From: Longimicrobiales bacterium
GTDB lineage: Bacteria; Gemmatimonadota; Gemmatimonadetes; Longimicrobiales; RSA9
Direction of reading: 5' to 3'
Assembly (NCBI GenBank): GCA_035461765.1
Contig: DATHUY010000101.1
Location: 1 to 63,972 of the forward strand
Length of the DNA: 63,972 nt
Below are positions 16,910 through 26,262 of this stretch, one piece after another (the stretch's first letter is position 1; every line of letters starts with the position of its first letter). The notes under the pieces are model-generated. The model did not search any database, was not told the origin of the DNA, and worked only from the letters and a program-made list of their open reading frames with translations. Made by a program: the position numbers and the translations under genes.

Positions 16910-17523
16910 GCCCGTTCTCCTGTCGGCCGTTCCACGATGCCACGTTCCATGGCAACGGCGTCGATGACGCCACAGATGGCGTGGCCGATGGCGAGGTGCA
17001 GTTCCTGCGCGTGGGCGCCATCCGCGGTCGGCAGCACGATCGCATGGTCCACCTCCGCGCGCAGACGACCGCCGCCGCGCGCGAGCATACCGACCGTAAT
17101 GACGCCGGCCGCGCGCGCCGCGCGCGCGGCGGCAATGAGGTTGTCGGACTCACCTGATGTGCTGTGCAGAAAGAGGATGTCTCCGCGCACGCCGAGCGCC
17201 TGTACCTGACGGGCGAAGATCTCGTCGAATCCGAGGTCGTTGCCAGCGGCCGTCAGCAGCGACGTATCCGTCGTCAATGCTATGGCGGGGAGCGGCGTGC
17301 GATCACGGCGGAAGCGCACCACGTACTCGGTGGCCAGGTGCTGCGCGTCGGCAGCCGAGCCGCCGTTGCCGCAGAACATGAGCTTGTTGCCGCGCTCGAA
17401 CGCGGTACCCACGAGACGTGCGATCTCCGCGATGTCATCGCACAGCGCGTCCGCCGCGCGGGTCGCGGCGCGCGCGAGTCCCGTCAGATGCGCAGCGACG
17501 GCATCGCGCGCCGCATCACTCAC
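16906..17523 (-). CDS. gmhA: Phosphoheptose isomerase (SIS domain)
   Basis: Converts sedoheptulose 7-phosphate to D-glycero-D-manno-heptose 7-phosphate, the first step of ADP-heptose synthesis for LPS inner core or S-layer glycans. The 205 residues carry FCGNGGSAADAQHLATEYVVRF (about 50-71), TTDTSLLTAAGND and LHSTSGESDNL typical of GmhA. The GTG start overlaps the unknown gene by four bases. No other heptose gene (hldE, gmhB) is present nearby. A related SIS isomerase function is possible but less likely given the motif match. Confidence 0.9.
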   Translation of the reverse strand: MSDAARDAVAAHLTGLARAATRAADALCDDIAEIARLVGTAFERGNKLMFCGNGGSAADAQHLATEYVVRFRRDRTPLPAIALTTDTSLLTAAGNDLGFDEIFARQVQALGVRGDILFLHSTSGESDNLIAAARAARAAGVITVGMLARGGGRLRAEVDHAIVLPTADGAHAQELHLAIGHAICGVIDAVAMERGIVERPTGERA

Positions 17524-17849
17524 GAAGGGCCGTCCGTGTCGAGCAGCAATGCCAGTCGCTCGGGCGCGGCGGCGCGCGCCACGACATCGAACTCAGCGTC
17601 CCTGCCGTCCGCGGCCGCCTCGCACGCATAAGTGATCAGCGCGTCGGCCGCCAACAGGTGCACCGCCGCCGAACGATCGTCTCCTGCGGCCAGCGCGTCG
17701 CGCATACACACGCGCGCGGCAGCCGCGAGCGCGGCCGGAACGGTGTCCTGGCCAACCACGTCATCCATCGCGCTCTCCATCCGCGCTTCCAGCGCGGGCG
17801 GAACTGCGCCGGCGCGCGTTGCGAGCCACGCCCGCGCACGATCGCTCAT
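17520..17849 (-). CDS. Small unknown protein between alaS and gmhA
   Basis: A 109-residue Ala-rich soluble protein that I do not recognise. It overlaps alaS (ATGA) and gmhA (GTGA) by four bases each, so it is clearly translated as part of this operon. It is predicted to be all helical, with acidic patches and a motif-like VCMRDALAAGDDRSAAVHLLAADALITYAC split across two helices. It has no signal peptide or metal-binding motif. A partner or adaptor for GmhA or AlaS is one guess, based only on location. Confidence 0.7.
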   Translation of the reverse strand: MSDRARAWLATRAGAVPPALEARMESAMDDVVGQDTVPAALAAAARVCMRDALAAGDDRSAAVHLLAADALITYACEAAADGRDAEFDVVARAAAPERLALLLDTDGPS

Positions 17850-20524
17850 CGGGCGCCACCGAGCAGGCGGGTCACAATCTCGACCGTACCGCCCAGTGCC
17901 GCCTCCAGCTGCGACTCATCACCGACGCCGCCCTGCGCCATGTGCGGCCGGCCGCCGCCGGATCCGCCCGTTCGTTTCGCGATCTCCCTTACGATCGCAT
18001 CCGCACGCACGCCGCGGCTGATCATGTCGTCCGTGACGACGGCGATGAGTGCCACGCGATCCGGCGCGCGGCCCGCCAGCACCGCCGCGCCGGACCCGAG
18101 CCGGTCACGCAATCTGTCACCGAGGGTGCGCAGCTCGTTCGCGTCCGCGACCTCGATTTCCCGGGCGATCACCTTCACGCCGTTCACCGCGGCCGCCGAC
18201 CCGATCAGCTCGTTCACAATGTCGCCGGAGCCCGTCTGTCGTGCGCGCTCCAGCTGGCGCCGCAGCTCCCGATTCTCCTCCAGCATCTGCTCGATGCGGC
18301 GGACCAGCGCGTCGGGTGTCGTCTTCACCGCCGCAGCCGCTTCCTCCAGCAGGTCCTCGCGTGCGACCGCCCGCCGGTACGCAGCCGATCCGCTGACGGC
18401 CTCGATGCGACGGATGCCCGCCGCAACACCGCTCTCACTCACGATCCGGAACAGCCCGATGTCGCCCGTGTGCCGAACGTGCGTGCCGCCACACAGCTCC
18501 GTGCTCACGCCGGGGACCATCACGACGCGCACCACGTCGCCGTACTTCTCACCGAACAGCGCCATGGCGCCGAGCGCGATCGCCTCCGGATACGGCTTCT
18601 CCTCGATTCGCAGGTCGATGTCCGCCAGGATCGCACGGTTAACGTGTTCTTCGACCGCACGGATCTCATCGGGCGACAACGGCCGCGGGTGTGCGAAGTC
18701 GAAACGGAGTCGATCGGGCGCCACGAGTGATCCGCGCTGCACGACGTGCGTGCCGAGCACGTCCCGGAGCGCCGCGTGCAGCAGGTGCGTCGCGGTATGA
18801 TGGCGCATCGTGTCGCGTCGGTCAGGGTAGACACGCGCCCTGACCGGCAGCGGTGCATCTCCGACTGCAGGCATCTCCCCGTCGACGTTGCCCAGCACGG
18901 CCGTACGTCCGCCGACCTTGCGCACGTCATCGACATCGACCCGCCAGCCATCACCCTCGACCACGCCGCGGTCGCTGATCTGACCGCCCGACTCGGCGTA
19001 GAACGGATTCGCGCGGAGCTGAAGGCCGACGCGGCCGTTCTCGCGGCGTACTGCGATCACATCGGTCTCCGCATCGAACGTCGCGTAGCCGACGAACTCC
19101 TGTTCCGCCACCTCGTCGAGCACCGTCCAGCCTGTCGATAGGGTATCGCCTGCATCGATGCCCGACGACCGGCGGTCCTGGCGCGAACGCTCCCGCTGTT
19201 CCTCGAGGGCCTCCTCGAAGCGCCCGGAGTCCACCTCGTAGCCGCGCTCCCGCGCGATCAGCTCCGTGAGGTCGATCGGGAAGCCGAACGTGTCGTACAT
19301 CCGGAACGCGTCATCGCCGGAGATCACCGGCTGTGCGTGCGAACCTTCCCGGATACGCTGCCACTCCGCGTCATTCAGACGCGGCGCGAGCTCGTCGAAG
19401 CGCGCCATGCCGCTGTCGATCGTGTCGAGGAACCGCTGCTCCTCGTCCTGCGTGACGCGCAGCAGGTGCTCACGGCGCTGCACGAGGTCGGGGAACGCGT
19501 CGCCCATGACTTCGATCACGCGGTCCACCACGTGCACCAGCGTCGGCTCGCGCCGGCCGAGCAGCCACGCATGCCGCACGGCACGGCGGAGCACGCGACG
19601 CAGCACGTAGCCGCGACCCTCGTTCGACGGGAAGACGCCATCCGAGAGCAGAAACGCGACCGCGCGCGCATGATCCGCGAGCACGCGGTAGCTCACGCCC
19701 TGGTCCGTGGCGTAGACATAAGGTACGCCGACGATGTCCACAGCACGATCGATCAGAGACGTGAACAGGTCGGTCTTGTAGTTGGAGTCGACACCCTGCA
19801 TCACGGCCGCGAGCCGCTCCAGGCCCGCACCGGTGTCTATCGACGGCTTCGGCAGCGGCGTCAGCGTCCCATCGGCGGAGCGGTCGTACTGCATGAAGAC
19901 GAGGTTCCAGAGCTCCAGGAACTCGCCGCGATCGCCGTACGCTATGAACGAATCCACGTCGAGGTCGGTGCCGCGCTCACCCTCCGCGCGCATGTCGAAG
20001 TGGATCTCGCTGCACGGCCCGCACGGCCCCGTCTCGCCCATCTGCCAGAAGTTGTCCTTGTCACCGAGTCGGAAGATGCGCGATGGCGGCAGACCCGCGA
20101 CTTCCTCCCACAGCTTTGCCGCCTCATCATCCGTGTGGTGGACCGTGGCCCACAGGCGGTCTTTCGGGATGCCGAGCTCCTCCGTGAACAGCTCCCACGC
20201 ATACCGGATCGCATCACGCTTGAAGTAGTCACCGAAGGAGAAGTTGCCGAGCATCTCGAAGAACGTGTGATGCCGCGCCGTGACGCCGACCTCCTCGAGG
20301 TCGTTGTGCTTGCCGGACACGCGCAGACACTTCTGCGACGTCGTCGCACGACGGAACGGCACCTGCTCCTCGCCCAGGAACACGCGCTTGAACTGTACCA
20401 TCCCTGCGTTCGTGAACAGCAGCGTCGGATCGTCGCCCGGCACCAGCGTGGAGCTGGGCCGGATCGCGTGGCCGTTGCGTTCGAAGTACTTCAGGAACCG
20501 CTGTCTGATTTCGGACGAGTTCAT
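17846..20524 (-). CDS. alaS: Alanine-tRNA ligase
   Basis: Charges tRNA-Ala with alanine. The 892 residues contain the class II catalytic core (about 1-460), the editing domain with HHTATHLLHAALR (HxxxH zinc site, about 575-587) and CGGTHVRHTG (about 680), and the C-Ala domain with the GGGRPHMAQGG ending. Length and domain order are complete. ATG start at 20524, with a possible TATATT -10 element about 43 bases upstream. It is the first gene of a long minus-strand operon that runs through gmhA, cca and rarA. Confidence 0.97.
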   Translation of the reverse strand: MNSSEIRQRFLKYFERNGHAIRPSSTLVPGDDPTLLFTNAGMVQFKRVFLGEEQVPFRRATTSQKCLRVSGKHNDLEEVGVTARHHTFFEMLGNFSFGDYFKRDAIRYAWELFTEELGIPKDRLWATVHHTDDEAAKLWEEVAGLPPSRIFRLGDKDNFWQMGETGPCGPCSEIHFDMRAEGERGTDLDVDSFIAYGDRGEFLELWNLVFMQYDRSADGTLTPLPKPSIDTGAGLERLAAVMQGVDSNYKTDLFTSLIDRAVDIVGVPYVYATDQGVSYRVLADHARAVAFLLSDGVFPSNEGRGYVLRRVLRRAVRHAWLLGRREPTLVHVVDRVIEVMGDAFPDLVQRREHLLRVTQDEEQRFLDTIDSGMARFDELAPRLNDAEWQRIREGSHAQPVISGDDAFRMYDTFGFPIDLTELIARERGYEVDSGRFEEALEEQRERSRQDRRSSGIDAGDTLSTGWTVLDEVAEQEFVGYATFDAETDVIAVRRENGRVGLQLRANPFYAESGGQISDRGVVEGDGWRVDVDDVRKVGGRTAVLGNVDGEMPAVGDAPLPVRARVYPDRRDTMRHHTATHLLHAALRDVLGTHVVQRGSLVAPDRLRFDFAHPRPLSPDEIRAVEEHVNRAILADIDLRIEEKPYPEAIALGAMALFGEKYGDVVRVVMVPGVSTELCGGTHVRHTGDIGLFRIVSESGVAAGIRRIEAVSGSAAYRRAVAREDLLEEAAAAVKTTPDALVRRIEQMLEENRELRRQLERARQTGSGDIVNELIGSAAAVNGVKVIAREIEVADANELRTLGDRLRDRLGSGAAVLAGRAPDRVALIAVVTDDMISRGVRADAIVREIAKRTGGSGGGRPHMAQGGVGDESQLEAALGGTVEIVTRLLGGAR

Positions 20525-20566
20525 GCGCCTGATCGTGTCGCGTTCGGGTTCGGTATGGAACTCGGT

Positions 20567-20572
20567 AATATA
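20567..20572 (-). promoter_or_regulatory. Possible -10 element for the alaS operon
   Basis: TATATT on the minus strand about 43 bases upstream of the alaS ATG, the same hexamer as in the recA promoter candidate. No good -35 is seen at 17 bases, so this is tentative. Confidence 0.3.
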
Positions 20573-20604
20573 GGGGTGTGGGGGCGGGCGGACGAGGAGG
20601 CTCG

Positions 20605-20657
20605 GATTCGGGAGCGGGAGCGGGAGCGTGTTCGCGTGCGGGATCGGGTTCGGCCGG
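20605..20657. repeat. Degenerate hexanucleotide repeat upstream of alaS
   Basis: Plus-strand sequence built from GGGAGC-type hexamers: CGGGAGCGGGAGCGGGAGCG, then spaced GGGATC and GGGTTC variants. It lies in the 270-base divergent region between alaS (-) and the ferritin-like gene (+). It is purely low complexity and no coding function is likely. Confidence 0.6.
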
Positions 20658-20794
20658 ACCGAGGGCAGCGCCGGGCCGTTTACGGCGAGGGGAACGGAGC
20701 TTGCCCTTCCTGCTGGACCTCAGGCGGCACAACGGATGGGACCGGCATGCGCCGGGGGCGTCGCTCGAAAGAACCGCATCACGGAGTCATCACC

Positions 20795-21463
20795 ATGGAG
20801 AACACCCGTACAGTGGACGCCACGCTCGTGGCCCGACTCAATGACCTGCTTCAGCTCGACCACGACGCCGTGGCTGCGTACGGCATCGCCATCCGGGAGC
20901 TCGAGTCGCCCCAGCTGAAGACCGAGCTCCAGGCGCACCTCGAAGATCACGAGCGCCATATCGACGAGCTCGAGCGGCACATCACGCGGATCGGCGGCAT
21001 GAAGATACCTCTGCCGCATCTCTCGGGCGTGTTCAAGCTCGCCGTGCAGAGTGCCGTCGCCGCCGCCAGCGACCGCTCCGTGCTCCTCGCCTTCAAGGCG
21101 AATGAGATGCAGGTGCGCGACAAGTACGCACGCGCCGCAGAAGAGGTGGACATGCCGGTCGATATCCGCGATACGGTGACCCGCGCCGCCGATGACGAGC
21201 GTCGCCACTACGACTGGGCGGTCCGCTCACTCGAAAACCTGGGTGCCGAAACCGGCGATACGGATGTGAAGGCCACGCGGGCGTTCGCCCAGGTCCACGG
21301 GCGCTCCGCGGACGCCATTGAGGCGGCGGAGCGCGGTGCGATGAACATCGCCGAGCGCGCACGCCGCGCCGTGAAGCGCGATCCGGTCAAGACCCTGCTC
21401 ACAGCAGGTCTGGCGGTCGTCGGCGCGGGCGCCGTGCTCGGCACGCTGCTGCGACGCAGGTAG
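20795..21463 (+). CDS. Ferritin-like protein with C-terminal membrane anchor
   Basis: A 222-residue protein. Residues 1-150 form a four-helix ferritin-like bundle with LDHDAVAAY, EDHERHIDEL and DERRHYDWA supplying likely Glu/His/Asp metal ligands (a DUF2383/DUF892-like pattern). After a short linker the C-terminal 30 residues, DPVKTLLTAGLAVVGAGAVL followed by arginines, form a single glycine-rich membrane helix like that of the ElaB/YqjD anchor. The start is the ATG at 20795, preceded by CGGAG; the frame is open far upstream, but that part is antisense to alaS. Function is unknown; stress or envelope iron handling is a guess. Confidence 0.8.
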   Translation: MENTRTVDATLVARLNDLLQLDHDAVAAYGIAIRELESPQLKTELQAHLEDHERHIDELERHITRIGGMKIPLPHLSGVFKLAVQSAVAAASDRSVLLAFKANEMQVRDKYARAAEEVDMPVDIRDTVTRAADDERRHYDWAVRSLENLGAETGDTDVKATRAFAQVHGRSADAIEAAERGAMNIAERARRAVKRDPVKTLLTAGLAVVGAGAVLGTLLRRR

Positions 21464-21508
21464 GGGACGGCCTTCCTCATCCGAGGAACGATATGCATAA
21501 AAGGCAGA

Positions 21509-21543
21509 GGGCGCCGGGAACTGACCTTCCAGTTCCGGCGCCC
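21509..21543. terminator. Bidirectional terminator between the ferritin-like gene and recA
   Basis: GGGCGCCGGGAACTG and CAGTTCCGGCGCCC form a long stem with one bulged G and a six-base loop. A TTCGTCTT stretch follows on the plus strand, and CTGCCTTTT on the minus strand. It lies between two convergent genes and can serve both. Confidence 0.8.
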
Positions 21544-21583
21544 TTCGTCTTGTCAGGCGGTATTCGACTATCGCTCGAGACTT

Positions 21584-22645
<1,062 letters not shown>

Positions 22646-22699
22646 CCTGCCACCTTGTTCTGGGATCCACGTCCACCGCATGCGGGGATGCACGCGGAG

Positions 22700-22728
22700 A
22701 ATATACTCTTCGGGTGATCTTCGGGCAA
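22700..22728 (-). promoter_or_regulatory. Candidate sigma-70 promoter of recA
   Basis: On the minus strand TTGCCC (-35, 22723-22728) is followed after exactly 17 bases by TATATT (-10, 22700-22705). Transcription would begin near 22693, giving a leader of about 48 bases before the recA ATG. Confidence 0.55.
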
Positions 22729-22871
22729 TCCTCTCGTGTCCGAGGCGGGCCGCGCACTCCCGAAGATGGCGACGGGGGTGCGGACGGAGAAGGCCGGGTA
22801 GGGACGAGTCGATAGCCGGAACGGACGGCGTCCGGGTGTCATCCACGGCTGGCGGGCGATGCAACCGAACA

Positions 22872-23045
22872 GAATATTCACCACAGAGCACCCGGAGCAC
22901 ACAGAGGGGCGCCGCTGCGTAAGCCGAACGCGCCCAGGAAGCGCCCCGCGTTCATTGTTACAAAACGGATTTCGGCGCTGCCGGACGCCAGGACGCAGCA
23001 CCGCGAAGCGCTCTGTGTGCTCCGGGTGCTCTGTGGTGAATATTC
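22872..23045. repeat. Perfect 35-bp inverted repeat (dispersed family B)
   Basis: The left arm, 22872-22906, begins GAATATTCACCACAGAGCAC and ends ACACAGAG. The right arm, 23011-23045, is its exact reverse complement. A 104-base centre separates them, and similarity extends a few bases outside each arm. A weaker pair with the same TTCACCACAGAGCAC core is at 36689-36929. The structure is like a transposase-free miniature element or a long hairpin. No target-site duplication is obvious. Confidence 0.9.
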
Positions 23046-23181
23046 CGTTGAGCGTCTGCCCACGCCGCGCCGCCAGCCTCGCGGCCGCGCACCCCGCTCG
23101 CCCCTGGGAACTTGCGCAACCGCATGGCGGTAGCTTGTTTGACAGGTGCGCAATACCCGCCCCTTCATCTCAGAGGTCGAT

Positions 23182-24744
23182 TTGCGAAGCACGCTCAGAA
23201 GCAATGTCGCCATTCTCCTGCTGCTGCCTGCGCTGGCGGGCGGCTGGGCAGTGCGCGGGCTGCTGCCTGATGACGGTCCGAAGCTGCTCTCGCAGGTACT
23301 GCAGATTGTGAACACGCAGGCGATCGGCGAGTTGACGGAGGATGCGGTCTACGAACAGGCGGCCCGGGGTCTGGTGGACCGGCTGGATGACCGGTACGCG
23401 GACCTGTATTCGCCGGAGGAGTTGGCGACGTTCTCACGTGAGCAGCTGCGGTCGGCCTATGGCGGCCTCGGCATGCAGATCGAGGATCAGGACGGCCAGA
23501 TCACGGTCACGCGGGTGTTCCCGAACACGCCGGCCGAGCGCGGGGGCGTGCGCGCGGGTGACCGGGTCGTGGCGGTGAACGGCGAAACGACCCGGGGTCT
23601 GAAGATCGAGGAGGTCTCGGGCCGGCTGGTGGGCGAAGCGGGCACGATGGTCGAAGCGACGTTCACGCGCGCGGGCGTGAGCGAGCCGATCACGGGCAGG
23701 TTCAAGCGCGCGGTAGTGCACGTACCGGCGGTGCCGTACGCGGTGGTGCTGGACGGCGGCGTGGGCTACCTCCCGCTGCAGAGTTTCAACGAGACATCGA
23801 GCAACGATGTACGCAACGCCGTTCGCGCTCTCCAGTCGAAGGGTGCGACATCCCTCGTGCTCGACGTGCGCGGCAACGGCGGCGGCAGTCTGGAAGAGGC
23901 GCTCATGATCAGCAACCTCTTCCTGCCAGCCGGCCAGGAACTGGCCCGCGTGGAGTACCGTGAACGCAAGGCCGATGTCTACACTGCCCGCAACACGACG
24001 CTGACGACGGACCTGCCGATGGTCGTGCTGACGGACGGCTACTCGGCGTCGGCATCGGAAATCGTGGCCGGCGCGCTCCAGGATCATGATCGTGCGCTGG
24101 TGCTCGGCACGACGTCGTTCGGCAAGGGACTCGTTCAGCAGATCTATCCGCTCGACGGCGGGTGGGCGCTCAAGCTGACGACCGGCAAGTGGTTCACGCC
24201 GAGCGGCCGCTCGATCCAGCTGGATCGCAGGGAGGACGGCACGCCGATGGTGGACTCCGCGGCGGCACGTCCGGAGTTCCAGTCGGACGCGGGTCGCGTG
24301 GTCTACGGCGGCGGCGGCATCACGCCGGATCTGACGGTGCGTCTCGACACCATGGATGCTGCGGAGCGCGAATTCTCACGAGTGGTGGGCGCGAAGGGGC
24401 CGCAGGTGTACGTCGCGGTGTACGACCAGGCGCTCGCGGTGAAGGACCGCGCGGCACCGGACTTCACGGTGACGCCGGCGTGGCGGGATGAGCTGTTTGC
24501 CCGGTTCGAGGCGGCAGAGATTCCGGTCACGCGTGCTCAGTTCGACGCCGCGCGTCCGCTCATCGACCGGCTGCTCGAGCAGCGAGTGGCTGCGCTGGCG
24601 TTCGGCGATTCCGCTGCGTTCCGTCGCATGGCTCCCGAGGACGCGCACGTCCGCGCCGCGGTGGACCTGCTACAGCAGGGCCGCACGCAGCAGGACCTGT
24701 TCGCGATCGTGGATCGGAAGAACGCACAGGCGAAGTCGAACTGA
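23182..24744 (+). CDS. S41 family carboxyl-terminal processing protease
   Basis: An exported serine/lysine protease of the CtpA/Prc type that trims or degrades envelope proteins. From the chosen start it has about 520 residues: an N-terminal membrane anchor (NVAILLLLPALAGGWAV), a PDZ domain (about 85-170, QITVTRVFPNTPAERGGV) and the S41 domain with DVRGNGGG, the nucleophile serine in DGYSASASE and the general-base lysine in SFGKGLVQ. A helical C-terminal extension of about 100 residues follows. I chose TTG at 23182 because AGAGG lies six bases upstream. GTG at 23146 is an in-frame alternative with no clear Shine-Dalgarno site. Confidence 0.92.
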   Translation: MRSTLRSNVAILLLLPALAGGWAVRGLLPDDGPKLLSQVLQIVNTQAIGELTEDAVYEQAARGLVDRLDDRYADLYSPEELATFSREQLRSAYGGLGMQIEDQDGQITVTRVFPNTPAERGGVRAGDRVVAVNGETTRGLKIEEVSGRLVGEAGTMVEATFTRAGVSEPITGRFKRAVVHVPAVPYAVVLDGGVGYLPLQSFNETSSNDVRNAVRALQSKGATSLVLDVRGNGGGSLEEALMISNLFLPAGQELARVEYRERKADVYTARNTTLTTDLPMVVLTDGYSASASEIVAGALQDHDRALVLGTTSFGKGLVQQIYPLDGGWALKLTTGKWFTPSGRSIQLDRREDGTPMVDSAAARPEFQSDAGRVVYGGGGITPDLTVRLDTMDAAEREFSRVVGAKGPQVYVAVYDQALAVKDRAAPDFTVTPAWRDELFARFEAAEIPVTRAQFDAARPLIDRLLEQRVAALAFGDSAAFRRMAPEDAHVRAAVDLLQQGRTQQDLFAIVDRKNAQAKSN

Positions 24745-24768
24745 TCAGCTGATCGGGCCGGACGGAGA

Positions 24769-24799
24769 CGGCGCGCCGGGCATCGAGCCCGGCGCGCCG
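24769..24799 (+). terminator. Rho-independent terminator after the S41 protease
   Basis: CGGCGCGCCGGGC and GCCCGGCGCGCCG form a perfect 13-bp stem around ATCGA, followed by TTCTTC. It lies 25 bases after the stop and before the convergent threonine aldolase gene. Confidence 0.8.
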
Positions 24800-24837
24800 T
24801 TCTTCATACCGGTGCGATGACGGGACTGGGCGAGGGG

Positions 24838-25878
24838 TCAGCCGAGCGCCGCTGCGATCGCCTCTGCCGCACGACCGATTGCGTCGTCGTCCACGTCGAG
24901 ATGCGTCACCGCACGCACGCGCGTCGCCGTGAATTCCGCCAGCAGCACCCCACGTTCGCCGAGCGCCCTGATGAGGGAAGCCGCGGCGAGCCCCGGCTTC
25001 ACGATGTCGAACATCACGATGTTCGTCTCCGGCTCGATCACGTTGATCCCTGCGATGCCGCGCGTCAGCTCAGCGAGTCGACGTGCGCGTGCATGATCGT
25101 CGTGCAGACGCGCGCGGTGGTGCTCGAGCGCATACAGGCCGGCAGCCGCGAGGATACCCGCCTGACGCATCGATCCGCCGAGTCGGCGGCGGACAACGCG
25201 CGCCCGGTCGATCAGATCGACATCGCCCGCCAGCATGGATCCGACCGGACAGCCCAGTCCTTTCGACAGAGTGACCATGACAGTGTCGGCGTACGCTGCG
25301 AACTCCGCTTCGGCAGCCCCGGCTGCCGTCGCCGCGTTCCACAGACGCGCGCCGTCCAGGTGAACCGGCAGTCCGTGCCGCGCGGCCAGGTCACGGATGT
25401 CACGCGCGACCGCCAGCGGCATCACCCGCCCGCCCGCGGCGTTGTGGGTGTTCTCGACAGCGATCAGCGAAGTCTGCAGCTGAAGTTTCGCCGTGCGCGG
25501 GCGGATACCCGCTTCCACGGCATCGGCCGAGAGCATGCCGTCGGCCGTGACAATGCCGCGGAGCTGGGCGCCCGCATTTGCGGCAGCTCCGCCGAGCTCC
25601 CAGTCCACGAGATGAGCGGTCGCTTCACAGACCACTTCAGTGCCCGGCGAGGTGTGCAGGAGGAGAGCGGTCTGGTTGGCCATGATGCCGCTGGGGAATA
25701 ACAACGCCGACGGCTTGCCCAGCAGCTCCGCAATGCGGTGCTCCAGCTCGCGGACGGTGGGATCGTCGCCGAGCGCATCATCGCCGACTACGGCACGTGC
25801 GATGGCGTCGCGCATCCCCGCGGTCGGTCGCGTGACGGTGTCGCTGCGCAGATCGACTGTGTCGGCGGCGACCACCAT
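24838..25878 (-). CDS. ltaE: Low-specificity threonine aldolase
   Basis: A PLP enzyme that cleaves L-threonine or L-allo-threonine to glycine and acetaldehyde. The 346 residues start with VDLRSDTVTRPT, typical of the family, and contain HLDGARLWNAA (PLP aspartate, about 170-180) and the Schiff-base lysine in TLSKGLGCPVGSM. The C-terminal domain is complete. ATG start, three bases after the zinc-ribbon gene's stop. It is the last gene of the glmM-glpK operon. Confidence 0.92.
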   Translation of the reverse strand: MVVAADTVDLRSDTVTRPTAGMRDAIARAVVGDDALGDDPTVRELEHRIAELLGKPSALLFPSGIMANQTALLLHTSPGTEVVCEATAHLVDWELGGAAANAGAQLRGIVTADGMLSADAVEAGIRPRTAKLQLQTSLIAVENTHNAAGGRVMPLAVARDIRDLAARHGLPVHLDGARLWNAATAAGAAEAEFAAYADTVMVTLSKGLGCPVGSMLAGDVDLIDRARVVRRRLGGSMRQAGILAAAGLYALEHHRARLHDDHARARRLAELTRGIAGINVIEPETNIVMFDIVKPGLAAASLIRALGERGVLLAEFTATRVRAVTHLDVDDDAIGRAAEAIAAALG

Positions 25879-25881
25879 CCG

Positions 25882-26262
25882 TTACTCGAACTCCCTGGCG
25901 TCCGCGAGCGGGAGACGCGCGCCGCACTCGAAGCAGTACAGGCTGTCCGCCGGATTCGCCTGGCCGCACTTCCGGCACACCGTGCCGGCGCGGACGGCCT
26001 CGCGGTAACGCATGACCTCCGCCTCGATCGGGTCCTCGCCCGTGGCGGCGTCCGGCGCCGCTCCGCCCGCGGCTCCGTGCGCCGCGCGAGGCGCGTCTGC
26101 TGCGGTCCCGGCAGCTCCGGCCGCGGTACGCTCGACGGTACTCGCGGGCGGTATGTTTTCGAACTCCGTCTCGTCACCGAAGCCGGGTCTCCGACGGAAA
26201 AGCGGGAACAGCACCGCTGCGAACGCTGCGACCGCAATGAGTCCGATGACCAGCATTTCCAT
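25882..26262 (-). CDS. Membrane-anchored zinc-ribbon protein
   Basis: A 126-residue protein with one N-terminal membrane helix (MLVIGLIAVAAFAAVLFPLF), an Ala/Gly-rich linker and a C-terminal zinc ribbon with four cysteines, CRKCG and, 13 residues on, CFECG. Function is unknown. GGGAGG lies 8 bases before the ATG at 26262, and that ATG overlaps the YfiM-like stop by one base. Such short anchored ribbons occur as accessory subunits in several systems; nothing here identifies the partner. Confidence 0.75.
   Translation of the reverse strand: MEMLVIGLIAVAAFAAVLFPLFRRRPGFGDETEFENIPPASTVERTAAGAAGTAADAPRAAHGAAGGAAPDAATGEDPIEAEVMRYREAVRAGTVCRKCGQANPADSLYCFECGARLPLADAREFE

Larger units (their letters stand above)
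22646..23181. other. Divergent recA / S41 protease intergenic region
   Basis: A 536-base stretch without a credible gene. It holds the recA promoter candidate (22700-22728) and a perfect 35-bp inverted repeat pair (22872-23045). It also holds a fragment inside that pair (about 22976-22990) that looks like a diverged copy of repeat family A. Frames open on both strands only translate the repeats. Confidence 0.6.

Noticed and set aside
19337-20794. Upstream extension of the ferritin-like frame to a 708-residue protein
   Set aside because: The extension is antisense to alaS and has no domain; the ATG at 20795 has its own ribosome binding site.
22872-23045. CRISPR fragment or attachment site
   Set aside because: There are only two arms, in inverted orientation, with no integrase, cas gene or tRNA nearby.
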